Below are positions 53,169 through 64,000 of a DNA stretch of 64,000 nucleotides, one piece after another (positions within the stretch are counted from its first letter, which is position 1; every line of letters starts with the position of its first letter). Source of the stretch: Ustilaginoidea virens (lineage: Eukaryota; Ascomycota; Sordariomycetes; Hypocreales; Clavicipitaceae); assembly GCF_000687475.1 (NCBI RefSeq), contig NC_057317.1, forward strand, positions 3,038,001 through 3,102,000, read 5' to 3'. The notes under the pieces were generated by a model. It saw only the letters and a program-made list of their open reading frames with translations, made no database searches and was not told the origin of the DNA. A program made the translations under genes and the position numbers.

Positions 53169-56100
53169 CTACGAATCTGCCAGTTTGGCAAAATGTTTTG
53201 ACCAAATCCAACCGACTTGGTCGTTGGGATCGTCCTGGTTCTTTGCTAACCAGAGCTCGCCCTTTTCGGCAATCACGTCGAATATCTGCACCACGTCAGC
53301 CTCCTCTCTGCTTGCTTGCTCTTCTTCACAGCCCTGCTTATGCGCCCGTTGTGCTTACCTCTCCAGCCTGATACGTTAGGTAGGGATATCCAGCCTCGTG
53401 TTTGGTGGTGGAAATGTTGAATTCGAAAAGTGACGCCGCTAGCCACAACACGTTGTAGCCGTCCGACGTCTGGCTGCGTTCGCGTGACGATGCCCTTGAC
53501 TGACGTTGGCTGCTGCTCTCGTCTGGCCCATCCGACATGGGCATGGCCGAGTGGAACATGTTGGAGAATCGGCGCGGCTCTCGTTGCGTTTCCTGTGGCG
53601 CGTGGTTCGAATGGTACGTTGCATTGGAGTCGCGATGGTTCTGCCCGGCCGTATCCGAGCTTCGTCGAAGCATGCCCGATTCGCAACTCCGGCCCGTGCT
53701 GGGCCTGGTCGACGCAACTCCCGCACCGGCGCCGGATCGAGAGCTGCTGGGAAATTCCGGCGACCGAGGTGAGGTGAGCCCCCCCTGGCAGGAGTGAATG
53801 CCCGCATAATAGTCACGGTAGTAGTAATGATGTGGACTCGGCATGTTCCCACTCGCGAATCCCGTGGCGCCGTTGTTCGGAGACATTGTGAATGAGTCGC
53901 TGCGTCGATTGCCGAAATCCGGCGCGGGCAACGTCGGCGCCATATCTCCACTTACAGATTGGCCTCGGCTTCTCGATTCAATGTCCGAGCCTCGCGCCCG
54001 CGTTCGAAACGACGCGTCGTCCACGCTCACGGATGTCGAGAGTGACGTTCGTCCCCATGTTGCCGGATTGAGGATGCCAATGCTGGACAGTTGGTCATTG
54101 GCATAAGGAAAGTCTCGCTCAAACGTCGACAAGACCTCCTTGAGGTCAGGCATGTCGGAGCAGTCGCTCAGCACTACCTTCATCTTTTCCGTCCATATTG
54201 AATACCACCTGGCTTGGATGTTCACGAAATTCCCGAGGCAGATGTTGCCGACCTTTTCGGTCAAGGCGGAAAGTTGCGGGAGCTCCTTCTTCAACGCATC
54301 ATTCAGCGCGTCGTACTGCTCGACCAGCTCCTTCAACTTTGAATCTGGGCTTTTCCCGCTCCGCTTCAGCTGCTCAGAGCGCTCAAAGTCCAACCGGCGT
54401 TTTTGTCTCTTTTTCATGGCCAAAGAAGGATTGCCGTATGCTTTGATTACGTGCTCAAAGGGTTCAATGACGTGTTTGCGGACTTGCGACAAATGTTCCT
54501 CCAGGGCCACTTTTTCGAGATCGCGGACCGAAATGTTGAACTGCACCCATTTGCTCTCGAGTTCTGGATAGCTTCCGGGCTGAAGACGCATGACTAGTTC
54601 AATCGACGACATGTATTGAAGGAACTCGTGAACGTAGGCTGATACCTGTCGAGTATAGAACTCGACATCTCGAAGCACAACTTGAAGTCGCAGGTAATCA
54701 TCTCCAAACTTCTCGTTGAGCTTCGCGTAGTCGCCGTCTCCTGTGGCTCGCATGTTGGATCCTTGTAGTTTATCAACTCGCTTGCCGAAAGCTCGAGCAA
54801 AACCGGCTTTTACGTCCGACTCCTTTCTCTTCCTGCCCACAATTTGACCGACAAGCTCAAAGTTCTTCTTGCTCTTGTTTATTTCGATGATGGCAGTCTC
54901 CAAGACATCTTTAGCTCCCAGCAGCGTTTCTCGGTCGGGATGGTCCTGAGGGGTGTATTGAAGAAGGGTAATGATGAGGTTCGGATACTTTGTGATCCGT
55001 TGCATGGGTTTGATGAGAAGAGAATCCAGGTCCCACGCAGCCGTCAAGTCCTTTGCTACTTCGTTGCACTCGTTCAGCCAGACCTTGACCGTGGGATCCT
55101 GCTGAATCTGTATAAGTCTCTTGGCAGCTTGATCACTGGCCCTGAGAAAGCCCTCATGCACCAGCTTCATTTGCTCCATGTTGCTTTTGAAAACAGGTCC
55201 CAAGGAAGTAGACCGGTCTTTCATATCACTCGGACCCGCCATCTTTGTAGAACTTGCAGAAGATAGCGTCGAATCGTCCCGTGGCGCCCCTCGGGATCCC
55301 TTGGGCACATAGACGTCGGCAACCGCGTCTTTGAGTTCCGCAAGGAATGACGTGTGAAAAGCAATGATTTCGTCGCTGTTTCGAAAAATCAACTTGATTG
55401 TCTGGCCATCGAGTTTGGGGCATGCCTCCGCAGTTCCTTTGTAAATCTCCTCCACGATGTTCATGTCTCGAACAAAGACAGCCTCCGTGTCGAGCAATTC
55501 TTTGATAACATTTCTCCTCTGAATTAGGCGTTGTCTGTCTTTGTCAGTTAGCTCTCCGCCGTCTTGCGTGATCGACTTGCTATCACTATCTGCCGGTGTT
55601 TGTGTGCTCATGTACTGCTCGGTAGTGGTGAGGGACGCCGAATCGATCGACCGTGAAGTTCCTGCATGGGACATGGACTCGTCACTACCCCGTTCGGAGT
55701 TGAGGAGGGTACTTCCGTATTGAGACTGCTCGTAATATGCACTCGACGTCCTCGAGTTCAAGTCGGACCCTGGTATCGATGGTGGTACTGGAGGGGGCTC
55801 GTGGGATGGTGATGGAACGTATGAGGCATTGTCGCTCGATTCGCGTGTCAGATAGAGAACCGAGAAACCAACTCCGGTGTCCAACTCAGGCAAATGATGT
55901 GGCCCGAAGTCAGTGGCAGGTTGTGTGGATTCGGAACAATATCGAGTCTCGAGTCCAGGGTTATCATCGTCATGGGTCGAAGAGCCCGGATGTGAGCTGA
56001 AAATTGTGACATGGCCGAATGCTGGTGATTCAGACGTGCCTTGTCCTTCAGACGATCTCGGTAGTTCTGACTGGTCAGTACTGTCGACTGAAAAGTCGGT

Positions 56101-58926
56101 CCACGCAGATTGTCTGCCCGGCTTCCCGTCCTCATATCCGGATGTTGGCATCAGGAATTTGCCAGAAGAAGAGGCATCGGCCTCTTGGTGCTGCAGATTT
56201 TCATACACACAGGCTTCAGAATATGCGCATGTTGAAGTCCCGCAGGAACGAGCAAGGTCGTCATGACAGCTCTGGCACCCTTCGTGACCTTTACGGTGAT
56301 CCATTTCTCCAGTACAAGTGTCGCAAACACCATCCTGATCGGGGTGGTTTTCTTTGTCTGCTACACGACGGCGATCCAGGTTCAACTCGCAATCGGATTC
56401 ATACAGCGAGTCAAGGCTCGGAAAAGGTATCGAGTGCTTCTCAATCTCGCGGGGCGCGTACTCTTTCTGAGAAACTGTAGATAGTATAATGTCGAAGTGT
56501 CGAGGCGGAAATGAATCATTTTCAGGACCCTCACCTTCTGATCGGTGGGTAAAGTCGCTGGACGGCCGTACGACCGCTACAAGAGTCTCGTCGATGGCTG
56601 TGATGGAAGATTTCGATGGAGCGGCTACGAGGACTGGCAATTCGGACTCTTGATCCTGAGAATATCGATACTCGGTGGGCGCACCAGGCGATGGATGACG
56701 CTTGTGGGGGCTCTGCGGCTCGACCGCGTCGAGCGGTGATCGAGCCTGAACAGGTGGATTCGTCTGAGGTTCGGTGTCAAATTCGGTAGTGTTGGAAGTC
56801 TCTGAAACTGCTGGGCTAGGCGGCCCTTCATCCATCCTCGGTGACATTTCATCAGGAAAGCTTCCGGGCAAGCCGAGTGTTGGTGAATCCTGCTCAGCGG
56901 CAGGAGGTCGTTTCTCAGTAGATATTGTGAGAGAGGGTGTTGCAACTGCGTTCCCGGATCGCGGATCACTCCAATGATCTTGTTTATCGTTCTTCTCGGA
57001 AAGAACTGTGCTGTTGTCCACTAGTCGACCGTTCCCGTCGTTACCGCTTGGATTCGGAATGTCGGGTTCGGTGTCGCCAGCATGTGGAGTTGGGTGTGCT
57101 ACACTGGCTCTTGGGCTTATACTGTCCTCGCCAGTGTACTTATCGGACACTGGAGTAGGTATGAGGTGGCCGGGTTCATCGACGACGGCTCTGTGACTTG
57201 CTTCTAGAGCCTCACTCTCCCGAATGGATTTTGTGTAAGCGAGCCTGATGTGTTCTCGTCTCTGTTCAAAGTCTATGGGACCGATCGAAACCTTGCGTCG
57301 CCTGGTTGCGAGTTCACCAGCTTTGCCCGATGAGGTCACTTCAGATTCCTTCATCCTAGAAGTGGGAGTTGAGGCTATTGAGACAGGCTGCCTGGGACGG
57401 GAACTTCGAAGTGTAGGGGACAGATTTGACGGGGGTACAGTCATGTAGGCCGGCAAACTGGCGTCTCTGTGGCTCGTTGGTCCCGATTTGCGGCCTTGAG
57501 TTGGAGTCTTGGCTCGGCCTGCGCCGGGACTGGCTCTGAGAAGTCTTCCATTCGGCTGATGGCGTTTCAACGTGGACGGCGAGCTTGATCGAGTGGGGGA
57601 CGGACTCGAGGAGTTACTGGGGGTGCTAAACTTGCGAACTGAGACAGGGAGTTTGGATGAGCGCGGCGATGATGTCGAGCTCCGATTGCGGGCCATTCTC
57701 GACGACGGAGATGAGCCAGCTTCATCACTGTGCGAACGAGAGCGAGGGTACGGATGGGAGGGGCTTGCAGCAAGCTCTTCGCCTGGTTGGTTTGGAGAGC
57801 TGAGATGGGAAGGTGGTGATGGCGCCGATGATTCAGGACCTGGGCTGTAAAGGCTGCGCTGGCGCGATGCGGTAATATGATCACTAGGTTCCGACGTTCT
57901 TCGCTGACGAACACCGTCGATGCCGAAACCTCCTAGAGAGGGATCATGCTGGTTCGGAGGAACTTCGCCGAACAAAAGACCTCGGGTCTCAGACCCTCGG
58001 GAAACGAAAGGGACTTGGTGATGAAGGTGATGGGAGGAGAATTTTCTCGACGTGTCGAGCATGGGGATCTGAGATGCATTTCGCGGCTTGGCCACGCGCG
58101 TTGCAAATGATTGTATGCTACTGAAAGCTTGATGGTCAGCCACAAACCTAGATTGCCGCAGCGGCAATGAAGCCGAGTCGAGAGCACCAGTTTCCGCAAC
58201 AGCAGCCTCGGAGGATCTATGACTTGAGAGTGCGCGGCTCCCGCGTGGCGAAGGCTTTGGAACTTTAGAGCTGGTAGTGCGAGCTCGGGATGGAAGTGGT
58301 GGAATTGTGGGAACCCCGACAACAACATTCTGATCGAAGCGCTTCTTCAAGTCCTTGACACTAGGTTTACCGCTTGGGATCTTGGGGGCACTGGCGTTTG
58401 TGAAGCATCTGCTACCCTGGGGGCTCGAGACAGACCGCAGGTTTGATCGCGGCAGGTTGCGGCAAGCGGGAGCTGTCGGATGCTTGGGTGCGGCTCCGTC
58501 ATCATAGGATCTGAGAGAAGGGCGTGAGGAAGATGTCGCAGCCATGGGAATCATGTACGGTACTGAGCTTCCGTCAGGCGTTCGATTGTTCTCGTAGAGG
58601 TCGCCGGCATCTACAGGAGACGGCTGTGCATGGTGGTTGTCGATTGAGGCGGAGTCGTGATACGGCGTGGAATTTGAATCAGGGCTATTCGGTTGGGCTG
58701 CTCTGGCGGCGACGCTGTCGTAGGACGAAAGGTTGCTGGCAAGGCTGCTTGTGAGTTCGGCGTCGGCAGGATGAAGCGGGCAAGGAGGTAGAAGGGTCAA
58801 GGCCTGAGCAGGGTCGAGCGGCTGGAGCTGGTTGAGGCTGGGTTGGGAATTCTGGGGGTCGAAGGTGCCTGGGTCAGTGTTGATGGTATCGTCTCGAAGT
58901 TGACCACCATCCGGGCCGGATTCCAT
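53169..58926 (-). CDS. Rho-type guanine nucleotide exchange factor with DH, BAR and SH3 domains
   Basis: Model: exon 1 58926-53359, intron 53358-53286 (73 bp, GTAAGC..CAG, branch CTGAC), exon 2 53285-53169, giving 1,894 residues. Residues 1-1120 are Ser/Pro-rich and disordered. The DH (RhoGEF) domain lies at about 1130-1335: it opens with QRRNVIKELLDTEAVFVRDM and contains LLIKPMQRITKYPNLI. A BAR-type helical domain follows at about 1380-1600 (KLNEKFGDDYLRLQVVLRDV, QVRKHVIEPFEHVIKAYGNP). After a second disordered stretch an SH3 domain ends the protein (about 1822-1894: LAASLFEFN, YLTYQAGEIFDVI, GELWLAKNQ, GWIWSKHFAKL). The order resembles Tuba/dynamin-binding protein and S. pombe Gef1, activators of Cdc42 at curved membranes, so a role in polarity or septation is likely. 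The intron splits the SH3 coding sequence between E1856 and I1857; without it the SH3 would be truncated. I use ATG 58924-58926; the frame opens upstream only to a TTG. Confidence 0.93.
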
Positions 58927-60071
58927 GTTGGCCAAGGAAGTGGCCAGGACCTTTGCATCCGGTCAGATGTCGTGGCTGGTCAGGAAACAGCGAGCATTGA
59001 TACGTTGGCTGGCAGAGGCATGTAGTTGGAGTGAGCGAGTAGGGAATTGGCCGAGAGGATGGGATGAAATCGAGTGGTCAACAACAACAGGTTTCAAGAT
59101 GCGAGTGCACAAGATAGGCGAGTTGGTTGTGGATTCGCGGTGCGCTGCTAGTCTGCTGGGCGCACTGCCAAGGTGGCGCGCCGTCCAGGTACCAGGAGTT
59201 CAAGCGACATTTGATTACAGTAACATTGCGGACGTGTATACAGCTGGGTGTTTCTTGCTGCTAGCCTGCGCTAGAGGTACCTACCTCCTAGGAGGTAGGA
59301 GGCGGGGGTACTTAAGGTACATCGGGTCAGGCTAGGTAAGGTACCTACCTAATGTCAATAGAATCGCTAGGGAGAAGGTGCTGGAGCCAGCCGAACTTGG
59401 CTGCATCAGCAATGACAACCCCATCGGCCCATGCAACCAAAGCACAAATATCTGCACCGCTTCTCCGGCCAAGAAAGGAAGGGAGGGCCCCAGTGACCAA
59501 TTGACCATGTCTACGGATCACGTCCGTGGCTGTCGCATCTGCTCAAAGGAGGACAGCATGGCGTGTGAGCAGTCTACCTCAATACCATGTTAGGAGGTAG
59601 GTGCATGTACCTAATCTAGGTGCCCAAGGTAGCACTGTAGCAGGAGGAACCTGGAATGTCAAGGATGGGGACAGTTCAACTTGAGAACTTGAGGGGGTGG
59701 GCGGGGGGTTCCTTGGCCCAAGCCAGGCATCAGCCAGGCCCAGCCAGCAGGACACATGCAGACCAGCAGGACAGGCCAGCAGGACAGACGAGCAGAAACA
59801 GGCTGGGCGGGCACCAGACTTGCACTGGACTGGAAGTCCCAGCCTTGACATCCAGCACCATCCAGCACCACCCAGCACCACCCACCGCCGATTCCAGTGA
59901 CCAGACTTGAAGCATCAAATTTACGCCAGACACCGGGATGACGGGACAGCCCAGGGATAGCGGTGGAATGGCTTGTTACATTGCGAGCGACAGATCAGAG
60001 GAATCTTCTGGACTTCATCCGGCAGCTTCTAGCGCAATTTTGTTCACGTTCGTTCTGCTCATCCTTTTTAC

Positions 60072-61298
60072 GTACCTAGGTACCTAAGTTGAACATGCCA
60101 GGCGCAAGGTGCATATGTGTACTTTTCCCTCGAGCCTGCTCTGCTGTACACGAGGAGGTAGGTACGTGATGGGTGAGGGTGAGGCTTGCGTCTCAAACCT
60201 GGAATCCCGTTTGGTCCAATTGTCAGTATGTATCGCACTGACGCCAACAACAGGTTCTGGACCCGGGTCCTCCGGGATCGCGCGCCACGCAACGCCAGGC
60301 CACCTTGCAGGTACGGCCCAGGGGAAATAGAGTACGGTGGGTAGTAGTACAGTGGATGCCCAAGTACGCCAACCCCACAAAGTCCGTGTGTGTACTCCGT
60401 ACTTCCGTATGGTGAACGGAGTACGCATGTGGCAGCGAATTCCCGAGCCGCGTCGCTGATACAGTAGAGAGAGTTCCTCTGCCCGCCTACTACTGCCATG
60501 GCATGGCGCGCCACCCCTTCTTATTATATAGGTACCTGGGTACCTACCTAGGTACATAGCGATAGTATTCCGTCTTGCATTATATGTAGGACAGCCGGCC
60601 ATGGCTTAACATGGTCTAGGTAAGGTAGGTACCTAGGTACCTAAGGTACTCCAGACATGTATATTCGCTACAAGAAATGTGACTTATCCCTAGGAACCAG
60701 CTTCGCACGCCATGGGAGTAAGTGCTCTAAGCTCAACAGTCAAGTGCCGTCTGGTGACAAGCTGCCCATTTGTCAGCTCTGGCTTGGACATGGCAAATTA
60801 CCCTCTAGGTAGGTGCCTAATACTCTGTAGTCTTGGAGATGCTTCTCATCTAGGCTTGATGATAAGCGGAATACGATCGCTAGAAAATAGGGGGTTGCCT
60901 TTGGCAGGTACCTTCATACTAGGTTGGTTTAATGGTATGAAATTGCTAGCTAGCATTGAAGGTGCCAGGCCTGTCGTGTCTTGCGTCTTGACGCCCAAAA
61001 TTGATTGTGGCTTCTCTGGCGGTCCCAGGTTGAAGCCACAGCATGGTGGGATATGGTTCTGCATTGCTCAAGTGGGCCGCCACAGCCCCCAGCCTTTTAG
61101 CCCCAGCGTTTTGGCCCCAGCATTTAGGCCCCAGCTTTTCTTCAGTGACTTTTCGAGGGCAACGATTTTATCTTCAACTTGGTTCTTCATTTGCGCACTT
61201 CTGGGTCGTCGATACCTGGCACGCACAATTACTATTGACTCGATGCCAAGAACAGACGGACGCTCACTCGCTATCAAGTTGGGATACCTACCTAGGTA
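60072..61298. repeat. Dispersed TACCTAGGTA palindromes
   Basis: The perfect 10-bp palindrome TACCTAGGTA occurs at 60073-60082, 60545-60554, 60630-60639 and 61289-61298. Each is embedded in imperfect GGTACC/CCTACC words; related words continue left to about 59270 and right to about 61430. Confidence 0.9.
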
Positions 61299-61341
61299 CC
61301 TGGCAGGTAGTCAGTCTCGCCATAAGACCATCGTGCCAGTT

Positions 61342-61367
61342 GGGGGGGGGGGGGGGGGGGGGGGGGG
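61342..61367. repeat. Poly-G run, 26 bp
   Basis: An unbroken run of 26 G on the plus strand, the longest G/C homopolymer in the window, 1.5 kb upstream of the telomerase start codon. Confidence 0.95.
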
Positions 61368-62013
61368 CGGGGGTACAAGCGATTGATCAAGCTCCAGCAA
61401 CTTACCTAACCTAACCTAGGAGGTACCAGACTGTACTCAATCTCTCGCTCCGTGAGACCAGTTCACGGCCATTGGACCAAGTGTCAAGTGAGTGCACATA
61501 CTTGATACCAGCCCACCCCGAATGCAAAGTTCATCTCGTCCCATTTCAACGGCTCGGTCAACCACCCCGGGCAGAACGAGTCGTCGACTTGTTCGCATAT
61601 GGTTGGATTCCGCCGTGATTCCTGATAAAGGCCAATCTCCTTCGAATCCGGCCCAGCCCTCATGCAATGCCAACCTCGTCATCTCAAACCTGTACCAATC
61701 ATCCATTTCGGGCCTCTTTCCAACGGTGCAGCGCACTGCATGTGTTACAAGGAGCTGACGCTCAATGGTTCACAATGAGGTGGAATACTACCCCATAAGG
61801 TCGTATTGTGTGAAAGTACGGACGATTTCATGAGACGAAGGGATGACGTGTTTGACCAGCTTCAGTACAGTAGGTAGTCGACACGCCTAGGATATCCTTG
61901 GAATACAGCGGATAATTTTCTGTCACGACACCAGACCCATCATCATCACATTGCTCCAGGCCACGGGGTCAATTACCAGCTTATTGACTTTTGTCTCTCT
62001 CTCTTCTTCTTCT

Positions 62014-62015
<2 letters not shown>

Positions 62016-62048
<33 letters not shown>
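62016..62048. repeat. Poly-T run, 33 bp
   Basis: An unbroken run of 33 T preceded by a TTC/TCT pyrimidine stretch from about 61991. Confidence 0.95.
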
Positions 62049-62441
62049 CCCCTTCGGGTAGCGGTCTGCTGCAGCAGGTGAGCGAGCCTACTCTACTCCG
62101 TACATGTAGGCACCTACCTTAGCGTGCTAAACTTGTTCCTGGTGACAGTCACCCGCTTGTCAGCTCGGATATCGTAAAGCGACGACAAGTCACGTCCCTC
62201 ATGGTGGTTTTGAGCCAGGCTGCTTTACGAATTTACGATTAGTAACCTGTCACCAACTAGAACCCAGGGGCGCCACGATATGGTTGGTGCCTAGAAAGGT
62301 ACATCATGTACGTCCGTAGGCACGCAGGTCCCACTTTCCGCTTATGATCTCATACCCCTGCATCCTGATCAGGTTGTTTTACGATCATTCAAATCATTCA
62401 AGCACCCAGCGGAGGCTTTTTCACCTGTTGGGGATATGCAT

Positions 62442-62457
62442 ACGGAGTACTCCGTAC
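62442..62457. repeat. 16-bp perfect palindrome built from two 9-bp words
   Basis: TACGGAGTA and TACTCCGTA overlap to form tacggagtactccgta, a perfect palindrome about 410 bp upstream of the telomerase start codon. Confidence 0.95.
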
Positions 62458-62869
62458 GGACTACACAGAAGCAGAACAACACGTTTCTTCTGCGAACCTG
62501 AAAGAGACCGCTTATTTGGGGTAATTGTCGAGCCTGGTGAATGGATGCATCAGCAAGTAAACTTTGGCCTGCAACTTTGGAAGGTACGAATATGCAAGTT
62601 GCGACCTGATTCCTGCTTCGGCTCCTGTCCCGCCCCTCCCCGCCCCGCCCCGCCCTGCCATGCCCTGCCCTGCCCTGACCCCCAATCTTTTGACAAAATA
62701 CGGAGTACGGAGTACAGTGTAACAAGTCAAGGAAAGGCTCCATTCATTCTTTGATGGCAGCCACGCGAAATCACCCCGTCAAGTGTTGGGACTGTGAGCT
62801 AGCTCTGCTGCTGTGTGCGCTTCTTGACAAAAGACGGGATAAAACTCCAGCCTCCAATAAAGCCAAGTC

Positions 62870-64000
62870 ATGAAATGCCTTAAACGGAAGCGGATTGACC
62901 GAGACTCGCGCGAGGCAAACGATGGACCCGTAAGGCGAGATCTCCTGTCACAGACCTACTCGACAGTCTCGACATTGCGCGAGTATGCTCTCCTCAAACT
63001 CCCCAGCACCTCCAGATTACGCCGCAAGAAAATTGGCTCCCTTGGAACAAACGTTTGTTCCAGCGAGACCGAGGCCAGCATGTCGAGATTTTTAGACTCA
63101 ACTTTGATATGCTGCTTTGACGATGCCTCAACAAGTGATGACTCCACGTTTAGGCAGTGGCTCTCTCGCTTTTCACAAGCGGGAGACGAATCGCACGTCA
63201 CGCTATCTGGGAACATGACTGACTCTTCCGACACGCAATCCGAGGTGCGTGCCAGTTCGACATGTATTCTTCTCCATCCTTGCTAAATCTGCGGAATGGT
63301 TAACGTGCATTTACTTTCAAGATTGTCGACTTTGTCATACAGGCTCTGTTTCGCAGAGAAAAAAGGCCGTCTTCGTGGCCAAAAAATCTTCTTTGTGACG
63401 GATACCGCAAAAGGGCCAGAGAGGATGATCCATGCGGTAGTTCTATTCCGAACGTGTATAGTCTGTACCCCAATCACCATGCCGCCGCCCTGAAGCGTAA
63501 ACCATGGCCAGAGTTGCTGGCTCTGTTGGGGCAATCTGGACAACGAATCATGATTGAACTTCTCTTCCAAGGCTCCATTTACGTAACTGTAGATGCCGGG
63601 TTCGGGAATTATTATCAACTCAGTGGTAAGAAGGACGATTGATGGCACCGGTCAGACCACAAGCAGCTCAAAACTCCTTAGGCACACCACTATCAGAACT
63701 GGATTTGGTCGATAACTTGCGGAGATCACCCGATAAATCTCGAAGGCCTTCAGACGTAGTACTTGTCAGGCGCCGCATGTTTTACGCTAGACCGGCTCTT
63801 ACAGCCCGTGGCCGAATACAGACTGGCTTTCAGCAGATCCGTACTATTGCACCACTCTTCCCTTTCATCTGGAACCATGCTGACGTCGAGCAGATGTCTT
63901 GAACCGATGTCGCCACGCAAGCCCTAGAAAAGAAAATGCCGACGTCCAGCAAGCTGACGCCAATACCATGAAAATCATGATGTACATGTTTCCCAGGCAA
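62870..64000 (+). CDS. tert: Telomerase reverse transcriptase, N-terminal 315 residues, cut by the right edge
   Basis: Model: exons 62870-63244, 63322-63625, 63682-63840 and 63894-64000; introns of 77 bp (GTGCGT..AAG), 56 bp (GTAAGA..TAG) and 53 bp (GTACTA..CAG, branch CTGAC). All phases agree, and the frame is open to the last base. The start MKCLKRKRIDRDS is basic, as usual for fungal TERT. Family blocks in order are LREYALLKLPSTSRLRRKKI, IVDFVIQALFRRE..NLLCDGYRKRAR, YPNHHAAALKRKPWPELLAL, GQRIMIELLFQGSIYVTV, NYYQLSGTPLSEL, RRRMFYARPAL, GFQQIHVLNR and MKIMMYMFPRQ, which begins the conserved FPRQFGLHN-type segment at the start of the RNA-binding domain. The RNA-binding remainder and the reverse transcriptase motifs lie beyond the edge. 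The enzyme extends chromosome ends in the nucleus using an RNA template. Without the introns the frame would stop at several points, so splicing is required. Confidence 0.92.

Larger units (their letters stand above)
58927..62869. other. Divergent spacer between RhoGEF and telomerase genes
   Basis: A 3.9-kb bidirectional upstream region. It is unusually rich in TAGGTACCTA-type words and TACGGAGTA words (six copies between 60393 and 62714). It also carries a 26-bp poly-G run at 61342-61367, a 33-bp poly-T run at 62016-62048, CAGCACCAC repeats near 59852-59885 and CCCGC/CCTGC pentamers near 62630-62682. Open frames at 60712-61414 (plus) and 60068-60602 (minus) show no domain and are broken by these repeats. 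Confidence 0.55.

Noticed and set aside
60712..61414. Plus-strand open frames in the RhoGEF-telomerase spacer
   Set aside because: They end in translated poly-G and carry palindromic-word repeats; no family motif is visible.
63841..63902. Reading straight through into a stop after the third telomerase exon
   Set aside because: The unspliced frame ends at a TGA at 63899-63901; splicing GTACTA to CAG (63841-63893) restores the conserved HVLNR and MYMFPRQ blocks, so the intron is preferred over a truncated gene.

Overview
The window looks like nuclear DNA of a filamentous ascomycete, most likely a Sordariomycete of the order Hypocreales. Genes are widely spaced and split by short introns (53-193 bp) with GT..AG ends and CTAAC/CTGAC-type branch sites. 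The gene content is eukaryotic and fungal: a telomerase reverse transcriptase, an anaphase-promoting complex subunit 2, a Pkr1-type V-ATPase assembly factor, a Rho-type GEF with DH, BAR and SH3 domains, a GPH-family sugar transporter, a microsomal P450, and a giant 'involucrin repeat' protein of the kind annotated in Hypocreales. Family assignments rest on motif recognition; no database search was run.

Layout, left to right. 1-12230 (-) is one uninterrupted reading frame of more than 4,070 codons, cut by the left edge. 14071-15830 (-) is a two-exon cytochrome P450. 17312-18364 (-) is a broken F-box-type gene with two compensating frameshifts. 20255-22491 (-) is a four-exon RING-finger gene. 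22492-30129 holds no gene I can support and is crowded with short tandem repeats. 30130-32742 (-) is APC2. 32743-39432 is again gene-poor and rich in minisatellites and long homopolymers. 39433-40466 (-) is a three-exon zinc-finger gene. 40467-48305 has only one weak small candidate gene. 48306-48797 (+) is Pkr1, convergent with a six-exon GPH sugar transporter at 49196-51270 (-). 53169-58926 (-) is the RhoGEF. 58927-62869 is a spacer rich in short palindromic words. 62870-64000 (+) is the 5' part of telomerase reverse transcriptase, cut by the right edge.

The genes do not form an obvious pathway or secondary-metabolite cluster. They look like ordinary housekeeping and regulatory loci: cell-cycle ubiquitination, polarity signalling, vacuolar ATPase assembly, sugar uptake and telomere maintenance. 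The P450 stands alone. No transposase, reverse-transcriptase element, tRNA, rRNA or CRISPR array was found.

The most unusual signals lie outside the genes. A 9-bp word, TACGGAGTA (or its complement TACTCCGTA), occurs 11 times and only in intergenic DNA. The perfect palindrome TACCTAGGTA occurs four times within 1.2 kb between the RhoGEF and telomerase genes. There are many locally born tandem arrays with 5-, 7-, 8- and 10-bp periods, and homopolymer runs up to 34 bp, including a poly-C and a poly-G run that face each other. Within genes, the RING-finger gene has a stop-free 111-bp intron that would encode a hydrophobic segment if retained.
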